Below are positions 45,946 through 54,585 of a DNA stretch of 64,000 nucleotides, piece by piece. The DNA comes from Chitinophaga sp. MM2321. GTDB taxonomy: Bacteria; Bacteroidota; Bacteroidia; Chitinophagales; Chitinophagaceae. The notes beneath the pieces are model-generated. The model saw nothing but the letters and a program-made list of their open reading frames with translations, searched no databases and had not been told where the DNA came from. The translations under genes and the position numbers were made by a program. The stretch's first letter is position 1. Each line of letters starts with the position of its first letter. The stretch lies in assembly GCF_964033635.1 (NCBI RefSeq), contig NZ_OZ035533.1, positions 2,728,001-2,792,000 of the forward strand, in the 5' to 3' direction.

Positions 45946-47544
45946 ATGATAAAACGGACCAGCAGGCTTGCGGCAATTTCGGTATCACTTGTTTTAGCCT
46001 TACAGGCTTGTAATACCAATACAACACCCGCAACAGAAAAGAAAGACAACAACAGCGAGGTAATCTACCACGTTTTTCAACGGAGCTTTTACGACAGCAA
46101 TGGCGATCAGCACGGAGATCTCAATGGATTACATGAAAAGCTGGATTACCTACAGGAATTGGGTGTTACATCCATACTGATGGTACCCTTGTATGAATCG
46201 GTATATTATCACAACTATTTCGCCAGCGATTTCAAAAAGATAGATCCCCGCCTTGGTACCATGGATGATTATCTTAAACTGGTGAAAGATATCCATCAAC
46301 GTGGTATGAAGATCTATATGGATATGGAAACGCAGTATGTAACAGAAGATCATCCGTGGTATAAAGATTCTTACAATAATCCGTCATCACAGTACAGCGA
46401 TTACCTTTTGTACCAGGATGCCGCACATACCAAACCATCTACGATCGTTATGGACCTGACGGGCTTAAAAGGGTATGACGGCGTTACACGCAGGATCACC
46501 ACCGTAAACCTGCGCAGCAAAAACGTACTGGAATACAACTACGAATTATTCAAATACTGGACGGACCCCAACGAAGATGGCAAATTTGACGATGGTGTGG
46601 ATGGCTTCCGCCTGGATCATATGATGGACGACCTGGATAACAAACCGGAATTAAAAGGCTTGTTCAAGGATTTCTGGACGCCCCTCATCACGCGGCTGAA
46701 AGCAGTAAATCCAAAGCTGAACTTTGTAGCAGAACAGTCTGAATGGGGATCATATGCCTTTGACTTTTTATCCGAAGGAAATGTAGACCGTGTATTTGGT
46801 TTCCGGCTGGCCTTTGCAATCCGTAATTTTAATAAAAAAGAAATTAATGCGATGGCAGATACTGTGCTGACCCTTACACCAGATAATAAGCAACAGGTAG
46901 TATTTATTGAAAACCATGATATGCCAAGGTTTGCCACGGTAGTTAAAGGCAACAAGGCAAAGGAAAAAACCGGCGCCGCGTTGAACTTACTGATAGGCGG
47001 TGTACCTGCTATCTATTACGGACAGGAACTTGGCATGACCGGCACCCCGGGTAAATATGGCATGACCGATGCCAATGAAATACCACTAAGGGAAGCCTTT
47101 GAATGGTACAAGGCAGACATCGGGAAAGGAATGGCGTTATGGTATAAGAACAGTGGCCCGTGGTGGGATAACAGGAATAATAAACCGGATGATGGCATCT
47201 CCCTGGAAGAACAAAAAGATGATCCTAATTCCCTGTGGAATTATTATAAAACATTGACTCATTTAAGAAGAAGCAACGATGCGATTGGTGAAGGTAAATA
47301 CCAGACGCTGAAAAACGATAACGACAGCGTTGTTTCCTTCCTTCGTTATACAAATGATAAAGCCGTTGTGGTAGCGGTGAACCTGTCTGACAGCGCACAA
47401 CATGCGGTAATTAACACGGCCGGTGCTAAGGTGCAGATAACGGGTAAAGCATTGACCAATATTCTTGGTAACGCCGCAGCAGAGGTAAGTGCAGATAATA
47501 TCACCATTACACTGCCGGCCAATAGCGCACAGGTTTTTGAATAA
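45946..47544 (+). CDS. GH13 alpha-amylase-family lipoprotein
   Basis: A 532-residue GH13 enzyme with lipobox LQAC (Cys22). The catalytic set is in place: GFRLDH with Asp224 (nucleophile), FVAEQ with Glu263 (acid/base) and FIENHD with Asp325 (transition-state stabiliser). Conserved region I is unusual: where most members have DxxxNH this has DMETQY (Asp126 kept, Asn and His replaced). The family cleaves or transfers alpha-glucosyl units; surface or periplasmic action on maltodextrin or a related alpha-glucoside is likely. A single gene on the plus strand, convergent with the GH65/SusCD locus from which it is separated only by the 53-bp palindrome. Its product would feed the phosphorylase there. 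Confidence 0.92.
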   Translation: MIKRTSRLAAISVSLVLALQACNTNTTPATEKKDNNSEVIYHVFQRSFYDSNGDQHGDLNGLHEKLDYLQELGVTSILMVPLYESVYYHNYFASDFKKIDPRLGTMDDYLKLVKDIHQRGMKIYMDMETQYVTEDHPWYKDSYNNPSSQYSDYLLYQDAAHTKPSTIVMDLTGLKGYDGVTRRITTVNLRSKNVLEYNYELFKYWTDPNEDGKFDDGVDGFRLDHMMDDLDNKPELKGLFKDFWTPLITRLKAVNPKLNFVAEQSEWGSYAFDFLSEGNVDRVFGFRLAFAIRNFNKKEINAMADTVLTLTPDNKQQVVFIENHDMPRFATVVKGNKAKEKTGAALNLLIGGVPAIYYGQELGMTGTPGKYGMTDANEIPLREAFEWYKADIGKGMALWYKNSGPWWDNRNNKPDDGISLEEQKDDPNSLWNYYKTLTHLRRSNDAIGEGKYQTLKNDNDSVVSFLRYTNDKAVVVAVNLSDSAQHAVINTAGAKVQITGKALTNILGNAAAEVSADNITITLPANSAQVFE

Positions 47545-47559
47545 GAAACAGCTCTGAAA

Positions 47560-47675
47560 AATTTAGGGATTTTTTGATTTACGAATTTAGGGATTTGAAA
47601 TGTAGCGGAGATCTAACTGATAATCTCCGCTACATTTCAAATCCCTAAATTCGTAAATCAAAAAATCCCTAAATT
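47560..47675. repeat. Perfect 53-bp palindrome (hairpin element)
   Basis: Arms 47560-47612 and 47623-47675 are perfect reverse complements over 53 bp, with a 10-base loop. Each arm also holds two direct copies of AATTTAGGGATTT (47560-47572 and 47584-47596 in the left arm), 24 bp apart. The right arm ends 2 bp before the stop codon of the gene at 47678. It fills the gap between two convergent genes and is far longer than the terminators in this window; it could be a mobile or dispersed palindromic repeat that also stops transcription. Confidence 0.95.
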
Positions 47676-47677
47676 CT

Positions 47678-48535
47678 TTACTTTAATAGTTCCTTGCTCA
47701 GGTAAGCCGCGCTGGCAGCAATACTTTTGTACGGGTCCATTTTAAAATTTTCCTGTTCTACAAAAGCATAATCAAGACCCGCCAATCCGGCGCTGGCAAA
47801 GATCTTCTTAAAATCTATCCTGCCTGTTCCTATTTCGGTATTCAGTTTCAGATCTGTTTTATCCATATCCTTCACATGCCATAAGGCAAAACGACCCGGA
47901 TGTTTTTTAAATAACGCTACAGGATCGGCTCCTCCTCTCACAATCCAATAGATATCCATTTCCATTTTAACCAGCCTGGCATCCGTTTCTTTTAAGAGAA
48001 TATCATAGCCTGTTTGTCCGCCGAAATCTTTAAATTCAAAATCATGGTTATGATAGGCCATTTGCAGATTCGCCTGCTGCGTGATCTCCCCTGCCTCATT
48101 TAATTTATGTGCAAGGAATTTATAGTCATCTGCGTTCTGCCGCCATTCTTCAAACAACCAGGGCATCACGATATATTTCTGGCCAACCGTTACTGCTGCC
48201 TCCACAAATCGTTTCAGATCTTCAAAATCACCTTTCAGATCTATGCCGTATAACCCGCTGGGAGATTGGAGGTTGTTGGCAGTCAGCACTGCCCGGAAAG
48301 CTTTTGCATCCAGGCCCCAGAATTTATTGGCATCCGTATAACCGGAGGTTTCCACCAGTTTATATCCCGCAGCAGCTACTTTCTGCATACCACCTTTTAC
48401 ATCTTTACCAAGATCACCTAAAGTATATAACTGGATACCTGTTTGTTTATGAAAGGAAAAAGCGGCGGAAGGGGCCAGCATCAGACCTGTGCCCAATACA
48501 CCTGCCCGTTGTATAAAAGTGCGCCTGTTCATCAT
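47678..48535 (-). CDS. Periplasmic sugar isomerase/epimerase (TIM barrel) with Tat leader
   Basis: A 285-residue xylose-isomerase-like TIM-barrel protein with a twin-arginine leader (NRRTFIQRAGVLGTGLM). Metal and active-site positions can be placed in MAYHNHDFEF, MEMDIYW, LWHVKDMD and FVEQENF. It is a different protein from the cytosolic one at 38567. Exported members of this type lie in operons for oxidised sugars such as 3-keto-trehalose and may isomerise 3-keto to 2-keto sugars; this is inference. Last gene of the nine-gene minus-strand locus. A second in-frame ATG at 48532 is equally possible. Confidence 0.88.
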   Translation of the reverse strand: MMNRRTFIQRAGVLGTGLMLAPSAAFSFHKQTGIQLYTLGDLGKDVKGGMQKVAAAGYKLVETSGYTDANKFWGLDAKAFRAVLTANNLQSPSGLYGIDLKGDFEDLKRFVEAAVTVGQKYIVMPWLFEEWRQNADDYKFLAHKLNEAGEITQQANLQMAYHNHDFEFKDFGGQTGYDILLKETDARLVKMEMDIYWIVRGGADPVALFKKHPGRFALWHVKDMDKTDLKLNTEIGTGRIDFKKIFASAGLAGLDYAFVEQENFKMDPYKSIAASAAYLSKELLK

Positions 48536-48580
48536 GTATAAAATTTTAGAGAGAAGATGAATGTTGTTTTATCTGCCTTG

Positions 48581-49150
48581 TCAATTTAACGCCCATGCGC
48601 GGTCGCCTTTTTTATAAGGGATGCAGGCATCAAATTTACCGGGCACCAATACATATCTCAAAGCTTTGGTGCTGCCCACTTCAGAGGTGAAATAGCCCAG
48701 CAAGGTTAGTTCTTTATACATCCTGAAATAGTGTGCGGGATCTGTCGCCTTTTTCTCAGCGGTATATTTTTTCTGTGCTGCATCCAATGCGATCAGCAAG
48801 GCCGTACGTTCCGCGGGTGTACTGTCCATAAATTTTTTGCCATGCTTTTTACGGCTTTCATCTTCCAGTTTTTCCAATCCCGCTACAAACAATTCCTGGT
48901 CTTTGGGTTCATAACAATCCCTTATCATGATGTGCATGAAAGCCGCTACATCCGCCGCTTTAGCGCCTGGTGTAGCGGTGGTGGGAAGTATGGTATCCCC
49001 TATCTCATTTAACAGCATTAACTGCTCCTGGTTCAATAGTTCATTTGTCTTTTTGCCGGATGGTTTACAACCGCTCAGAAAAGCATTAGCACCAATAACG
49101 GTACCTCCCAATAATATGGCCACTCTGGCAATGGCTTCTCTTCTATCCAT
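48581..49150 (-). CDS. Gluconate 2-dehydrogenase subunit 3-like protein
   Basis: A 189-residue small subunit of the gluconate-2-dehydrogenase subunit 3 family. The leader MDRREAIARVAILLGG is Tat-type; LSGC could act as a lipobox (Cys28). These small proteins escort a GMC flavoprotein, encoded here 11 bp upstream, across the membrane and are needed for its maturation. The characteristic LLNEIGDTILPTTATPGAKAADV segment is clear. A cytochrome c subunit, the usual third partner, is not in the window. Confidence 0.9.
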   Translation of the reverse strand: MDRREAIARVAILLGGTVIGANAFLSGCKPSGKKTNELLNQEQLMLLNEIGDTILPTTATPGAKAADVAAFMHIMIRDCYEPKDQELFVAGLEKLEDESRKKHGKKFMDSTPAERTALLIALDAAQKKYTAEKKATDPAHYFRMYKELTLLGYFTSEVGSTKALRYVLVPGKFDACIPYKKGDRAWALN

Positions 49151-49161
49151 GATACTTCGTT

Positions 49162-50841
49162 TTACAGGTTGCCTTTTTTCAGCTCATTAAACGCATAATC
49201 CGCCGCTCTTGCGGTAAGTGCCATATAAGTTAGAGATGGATTCTGACAAGCAGATGAAACCATGGCGGCGCCGTCGGTAACAAATACATTGGGAGCATCC
49301 CATACCTGGTTATGCCCGTTCAGTACAGATGTTTTAGGATCACGGCCCATGCGGGCAGTACCCATTTCATGGATAGCAGAACCAAAGTTATAACCCGGTT
49401 CAAAAGAGGCCACTCCTTTCAGTTTGGCTACTTCCAACATTTCCACGGCATCATTGACCATATCCTTGCGCATTTTTTTCTCATTCTCTTTTATCTCTGC
49501 ATCAATGGCCAGTATAGGTAATCCCCATTTATCCTTTTTTGTTTTATCCAGGAATGCCCTGTTATCGTGATATGGTAAGGTTTCACCAAAAGCGGCCATA
49601 CCGAATACCCATTTACCGGGTTCGGACAAGGCATCTTTAAAATCGCCACCGATATTCATTTCAGCGATATCCCGGCTCCAGCCTTCGCGGCTGGCCAGTC
49701 CCTGGTAACCAAAGCCGCGTATATAATCCCGCTTGTCATTTCCTACATTCCGGTACCTGGGGATATAGATACCATTGGGCCTGCGGCCGAAATAATACTT
49801 ATCATCATAGCCTTCTATCATGCCATAAGCGCCTGCGCGGTAATGATGATCCATCAGGTTATGGCCCAATTCCCCGCTGCTGCTGCCCAGACCGTCGGGC
49901 CATACATCTGTGGCTGAATTCATCAGCACCCACGCACTGTTTAACGTAGATGCACATACGAATATCACTTTTGCATGGTATTCATAGGTTTGATTCGTGT
50001 GGGCATCAATAATTTCCACACCGGTAGCTTTCTTTGTATCCTTATTGTATAAAATACGGGTAACAATAGCATCGGGTCGCAGAGTTAAATTACCGGTTGC
50101 CCTGGCCGCCGGTAAGGTACTGGACTGTGTGCTGAAGTAAGCGCCGTAAGGGCACCCCATGGAGCATTTGTTGCGGTACTGGCATTTGGTGCGCCCTGTA
50201 ACGGCTTCCGACAGGTTAGCCGTACGACCGATAATAAAATTTCTTTTGCCTTTATAATAGCTGTTGATATGATCGGCTACATGTTTTTCGCCGCAGTTCA
50301 TTTCCATAGGTGGCAGATACTGTCCGTCCGGTAACTGCGGAATGCCATCCCTGGCGCCGCTGATGCCGGCAAATTTCTCCACATGATCATACCACGGCGC
50401 TAAATCTTTATAGCGGATCGGCCAGTCAACTGCAATCCCATCTTTTAGATTGGCTTCAAAATCGAGGTCACTGAGCCGGTAGCTCTGACGGCCCCATATC
50501 AAAGAGCGGCCACCTACCTGGTAACCCCGCCACCAGTCGAAACGTTTTATTTCCGTGTAGGGACTCTCCTTTTCATTGACCCAGTACTCCAGGTTGGTTT
50601 CATTGAGGAACATATCACGCGCCAGCACGGGGTAATCCTTCTCCATTTCTTTGGTGCGGCCGCCGCGATGCGGGTATTCCCAGGGCGCTTTCATGGCGTT
50701 TACATAGTCTTTCACATGTTCCACATTACGCCCGCGTTCCAGCATGATGGTTTTCAGCCCTTTTTCTGTCAGCTCTTTAGCAGCCCATCCGCCACTGATA
50801 CCGGAGCCTATCACAATTGCATCATATGTATTTTCAGCCAT
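49162..50841 (-). CDS. GMC-family FAD oxidoreductase (gluconate/glucoside dehydrogenase type)
   Basis: A 559-residue flavoprotein. FAD-binding GSGISGG lies at about 12-18 (IVIGSGISGGWAAKEL, followed by LERG); CSMGCPYGAY and the C-terminal HEMGTARMG and NPSLT segments, with the active-site His/Asn region, fit the choline-dehydrogenase-like gluconate 2-dehydrogenase branch. It carries no own leader and would go through the Tat route with the subunit-3 protein encoded next. In this branch, glucoside 3-dehydrogenases turn disaccharides to 3-keto sugars, which suits the neighbouring epimerase and the DUF1080 genes 5 kb away. ATG 50841 is chosen over an upstream TTG (50877) that would overlap the MFS gene. 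Confidence 0.9.
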   Translation of the reverse strand: MAENTYDAIVIGSGISGGWAAKELTEKGLKTIMLERGRNVEHVKDYVNAMKAPWEYPHRGGRTKEMEKDYPVLARDMFLNETNLEYWVNEKESPYTEIKRFDWWRGYQVGGRSLIWGRQSYRLSDLDFEANLKDGIAVDWPIRYKDLAPWYDHVEKFAGISGARDGIPQLPDGQYLPPMEMNCGEKHVADHINSYYKGKRNFIIGRTANLSEAVTGRTKCQYRNKCSMGCPYGAYFSTQSSTLPAARATGNLTLRPDAIVTRILYNKDTKKATGVEIIDAHTNQTYEYHAKVIFVCASTLNSAWVLMNSATDVWPDGLGSSSGELGHNLMDHHYRAGAYGMIEGYDDKYYFGRRPNGIYIPRYRNVGNDKRDYIRGFGYQGLASREGWSRDIAEMNIGGDFKDALSEPGKWVFGMAAFGETLPYHDNRAFLDKTKKDKWGLPILAIDAEIKENEKKMRKDMVNDAVEMLEVAKLKGVASFEPGYNFGSAIHEMGTARMGRDPKTSVLNGHNQVWDAPNVFVTDGAAMVSSACQNPSLTYMALTARAADYAFNELKKGNL

Positions 50842-50854
50842 TGGGTAATAATTT

Positions 50855-52234
50855 TTATAATGATTGCGTCGGTGCAATTACCGCCGCTTCAGGAGCGACC
50901 TCACTTTTATTCTTCTCCCTGATAAATATAACAGACAAGGCACCGCAAAGCATAAAGATGCCCGCCAATACCAGTGCATAAATAGCCTGGTTATGAAACA
51001 TATTTTTGATGAGCATGCCACCAAAAAATCCGATCACCATTTGTGGCAGTGTGATAAAGAAATTGAAGATGCCCATGTATACACCCATTTTTTTTGCCGG
51101 AATAGCCGTGGATAAAATAGCATACGGCATTGCCAGAATGCTTCCCCACGCCAGCCCTACGCCTATCATGGAAATGATCAGCAAACGGGGATCATCAATA
51201 AAATAAATAGATAACAAGCCCACGCCGCCGGCCACCAAAGAAATAGCATGCGCCACTTTTTTGCTGGTGAGCCTGGCTATGGCAGGCAGGAAAAGGGCAT
51301 ACACTGCCGCCACCGTATTATAGATACCGAATAATATACCGACCCAGTTACCGGCATCCGCATACTTTACGGAAACGGTATCTCCCGGTGCTAATTTATA
51401 TACATGTTCTACCACAGCGGGTGTCATGTAGATCCACATGGCAAATAACCCGAACCAGGAAAAAAACTGCACCAGTCCTAACTGCGCCATGGTATGGGGC
51501 ATTTTCCCAAAGTCGGTGAATATGGATAATACGCCCTTTCTTTCAGGGATATTTTTTTCTGCCGGATGAAATGCAGCACGTTCCTGCGGCGTATACTCCT
51601 TCGTGGTAACAACGGTCCACAACAACGTAAGCAACATCAATACCGCACCTGCATAAAACGAGTAAAGCACGTTATCGGGTATCTCTCCCTGCGGTGCTGT
51701 TTTGGCAATACCAAAATAGTTGGCCAGTAAATAAGGAAATAAAGAACCTAAAATAGCACCGATACTGATTAAAAAAGTTTGTATTGAGAATCCTTTACTA
51801 TACTGACTTTCCGGTAAATTATCTGCTATCAGTGCACGGAATGGCTCCATGGCAATATTAAAAGAAGCATCCATGAGCATGAGCATACCGGCGCCGATTA
51901 ATACCGGTGGTAATAGCACCGCAAATACGGAAGAATTGGGCATCAATATCAAAGAGAGGGCCGCTAAAAATGCGCCGAACAAAAAGAAGGGCCTGCGTCT
52001 GCCCAGCCATGTCCAGGTGCGGTCACTGTAATATCCTATCAACGGCTGTATGATCATCCCTGTGATGGGCGCTGCCAGCCAGAATAACGGCAGGTGTTCC
52101 ACTTCAGCGCCAAAGGTTTGCAGTATACGGGAAGCATTTCCCGTTTGCAGGGCGAAGCCAAACTGTATGCCTAAAAAGCCCAGGCTCATATTCCAAATCC
52201 GGATCGTCGATAAAGCAGGCTTTTTAACTATCAT
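50855..52234 (-). CDS. MFS sugar transporter (SLC45/GPH-like)
   Basis: A 459-residue inner-membrane transporter with twelve predicted spans. The loop PLIGYYSDRTWTWLGRRRPFFLFGA after span 2 is the hallmark of the glycoside/sucrose (SLC45-like) group of the major facilitator superfamily, which bring in disaccharides with protons. It is next to the GH65 gene, as are maltose transporters in many Bacteroidota, so an alpha-glucoside such as maltose is the likely cargo. It lies 34 bp after GH65 and 13 bp before the GMC start. Confidence 0.9.
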   Translation of the reverse strand: MIVKKPALSTIRIWNMSLGFLGIQFGFALQTGNASRILQTFGAEVEHLPLFWLAAPITGMIIQPLIGYYSDRTWTWLGRRRPFFLFGAFLAALSLILMPNSSVFAVLLPPVLIGAGMLMLMDASFNIAMEPFRALIADNLPESQYSKGFSIQTFLISIGAILGSLFPYLLANYFGIAKTAPQGEIPDNVLYSFYAGAVLMLLTLLWTVVTTKEYTPQERAAFHPAEKNIPERKGVLSIFTDFGKMPHTMAQLGLVQFFSWFGLFAMWIYMTPAVVEHVYKLAPGDTVSVKYADAGNWVGILFGIYNTVAAVYALFLPAIARLTSKKVAHAISLVAGGVGLLSIYFIDDPRLLIISMIGVGLAWGSILAMPYAILSTAIPAKKMGVYMGIFNFFITLPQMVIGFFGGMLIKNMFHNQAIYALVLAGIFMLCGALSVIFIREKNKSEVAPEAAVIAPTQSL

Positions 52235-52268
52235 TTAAAAAATTTACTGATTACAAATGATGGGGAAA

Positions 52269-54566
52269 TCATGCATGCACAGGATGAATAACGGATGATT
52301 GTTCATATAACCGTCCGTATACATAAATATCGGTTTCTTTACCGGAAAGGTTACTGATATGCACCCCTGTTTTTGTTATACGGATGTTAAGTACCGCACC
52401 CCTGAAGATAATATTAAAGGAGAATGACGCCCATTTTTCCGGCAGGAAAGGATTAAAATGTAACTGTCCGTTATGTACCCGCATTCCTGCAAAACCCTCC
52501 ACCACACTCATCCAGGTGCCAGCCATAGAGGTGATGTGCAAGCCATCATCCGTATCATTATTGTAATCATCCAGGTCCAGGCGACCGGTGCGTAAATAGA
52601 ATTCGTATGCCTGTTGTTCTTTTCCCAGTTTTGCAGCTAAAATGGCGTGTACACAGGGTGACAACGAGCTTTCATGTACCGTTCTTGGTTCGTAAAATTC
52701 AAAGTTCCGGCGAATGGTATCTATATCATATCTATCTTCAAAAAAATAAATCCCCTGTAATACATCGGCCTGTTTAATGTAGCAGGATCTTAGAATACGG
52801 TCCCAGCTCCATTGCTGGTTCAATGGCCGGTCTGTTTCCGGCAGGTCTTTTACCAGGATCTGTTCTTTATCCATGTAGCCATCCTGTTGCAGATAGATAT
52901 CCAGTGTTTCCTCTACCGGATAATACATATTGTCAATGATATGTTTCCACCTGTCGGTTTCTGCGGCTTCTTTAAAATCAAGTTTTTGTACCAGCAGCAT
53001 AAACTGCTGCGGGGCCGCTTGTTTTACCGTTTCAATCGTTTCAAGTGCATATTCCAGGCACCATGCGGCGATTGTATTGGTGTACCAGTTATTATTAACA
53101 TTGTTTTCATATTCGTTGGGGCCTGTTATGCCCAGCATCACATATTTGTTGCGCGCCTCGCTCCAGTTTACCCGCTGACTCCAGAAACGGGCGATGCCTG
53201 TCAGTACTTCCAGGCCGTAATCCACCAGGTATGTTTCGTCGCCGGTGTAGCGGACATAATTATAGATAGCAAATGCAACTGCGCCGTTCCGGTGAATCTC
53301 TTCAAAAGTGATTTCCCATTCGTTATGGCATTCTTCACCATTCATGGTCACCATCGGGTACAGGGCAGCACCGTTATTAAAGCCCAGTTTACGGGCATTT
53401 TCAATGGCCTTGTCCAGTTGATGGTACCGGTAAAGCAACAGATTTTTGGTAACACTAGGGTCAGCAGTGGCCAGGTAAAAAGGAACACAATATGCTTCCG
53501 TGTCCCAGTGTGTGGCGCCACCGTATTTCTCACCGGTAAAACCTTTCGGGCCGATATTCAGATGAGGATCCCGGCCCGTATAGGTTTGGTTCAGCTGAAA
53601 AATATTAAACCGGATGGCTTGCTGTGCTTTCACATCTCCTTCAATCACAATATCGCTTTCCTTCCATTTTTCTTCCCAGGCATTGGCCTGCTCGCGCAGC
53701 AGCTGGTCAAAACCTTTAGCGGTGATATTCTTAATAGTTGATTTAGCGATTGATAACAGTTTATCTGCCGAAGTATTTTCCCCGGAGATGTTGACCGCAT
53801 ACTTATAGAACACTGTTTCAACGCCCTTTTGAGCGTGTACGGTAAACTTCCTGCCGATGAATTTTGTTCTTTCAACAGGTGTGCTGTTTATGGTAACGTT
53901 CCCGGCTACACTAAAATACATCCCGGTACAAACATCGAAATTTGTTTTCTTCGTGCGCATGGTGAGGTACGCACTTTCGTTGTCGCTTTCCTTTGCTGTT
54001 TCTTCCCAGAATTTTTCGTCATAGTTGGCATCCTGGTTCCTGATATCGCCATCAATAAAAGGTGTAAAGGTAATATCACCATCAAAATTCAGCGGGGTAA
54101 TCCCATAACGGATGGCCCCCGCTGTATCGTCTGCTATGCTACAAAAACGTATAGCCTTCACCGATATCTCTCTCCCATCCTTTAAGGTCGCCGTGAAAGT
54201 TCTTTCCAGGTAACCTTCCTTCATATGAAGCACGCGTTTAAAGCTGCTGATGTTGCACTGATGCAGGTCTAATGTTTCTGTACCGATCTGTATATCAATT
54301 CCTATCCAGTTAGCGGCGTTCAATACTTTGGCCGCATACTCCGGGTAGCCGTTTTTCCACCAGCCTACCCGGGTTTTATCTGTGTAATATACACCTGCTA
54401 TGTAGTTGCCCTGCAAACTGCTGCCAGTATAAGCTTCCTCAAAATTGGCCCGTTGTCCCATACAGCCGTTGCCCAGGCTGAAAATGCTTTCCGCATATTT
54501 ATTCAATGCGGCATCAAATCCTTCTTCAATGATATTCCATTCGTCTGTCTTAATATGGCTCTTCAT
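52269..54566 (-). CDS. GH65 disaccharide phosphorylase, probably maltose phosphorylase
   Basis: A 765-residue cytosolic GH65 enzyme: N-terminal beta-sandwich (about 10-270), (alpha/alpha)6 barrel (about 330-680) and a C-terminal beta part. The general acid is Glu485 in ITGPNEYENNVNNNWYTN, almost at the same position as in known maltose phosphorylases; THWDTEAYCVPFY and the phosphate-binding HESSLSP are also present. Such enzymes turn maltose and phosphate into glucose and beta-glucose 1-phosphate, which the beta-phosphoglucomutase of this locus can use. Kojibiose, nigerose or trehalose remain possible substrates. No signal peptide, in line with an intracellular site behind the MFS transporter. 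Confidence 0.9.
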   Translation of the reverse strand: MKSHIKTDEWNIIEEGFDAALNKYAESIFSLGNGCMGQRANFEEAYTGSSLQGNYIAGVYYTDKTRVGWWKNGYPEYAAKVLNAANWIGIDIQIGTETLDLHQCNISSFKRVLHMKEGYLERTFTATLKDGREISVKAIRFCSIADDTAGAIRYGITPLNFDGDITFTPFIDGDIRNQDANYDEKFWEETAKESDNESAYLTMRTKKTNFDVCTGMYFSVAGNVTINSTPVERTKFIGRKFTVHAQKGVETVFYKYAVNISGENTSADKLLSIAKSTIKNITAKGFDQLLREQANAWEEKWKESDIVIEGDVKAQQAIRFNIFQLNQTYTGRDPHLNIGPKGFTGEKYGGATHWDTEAYCVPFYLATADPSVTKNLLLYRYHQLDKAIENARKLGFNNGAALYPMVTMNGEECHNEWEITFEEIHRNGAVAFAIYNYVRYTGDETYLVDYGLEVLTGIARFWSQRVNWSEARNKYVMLGITGPNEYENNVNNNWYTNTIAAWCLEYALETIETVKQAAPQQFMLLVQKLDFKEAAETDRWKHIIDNMYYPVEETLDIYLQQDGYMDKEQILVKDLPETDRPLNQQWSWDRILRSCYIKQADVLQGIYFFEDRYDIDTIRRNFEFYEPRTVHESSLSPCVHAILAAKLGKEQQAYEFYLRTGRLDLDDYNNDTDDGLHITSMAGTWMSVVEGFAGMRVHNGQLHFNPFLPEKWASFSFNIIFRGAVLNIRITKTGVHISNLSGKETDIYVYGRLYEQSSVIHPVHA

Positions 54567-54585
54567 ACACTAACACTAATTATGC

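Noticed and set aside
52812..53741. A 309-codon plus-strand frame
   Set aside because: It lies wholly opposite the GH65 gene, whose catalytic motifs are intact; the antisense protein is Phe/Ile/Cys-rich with no family features.
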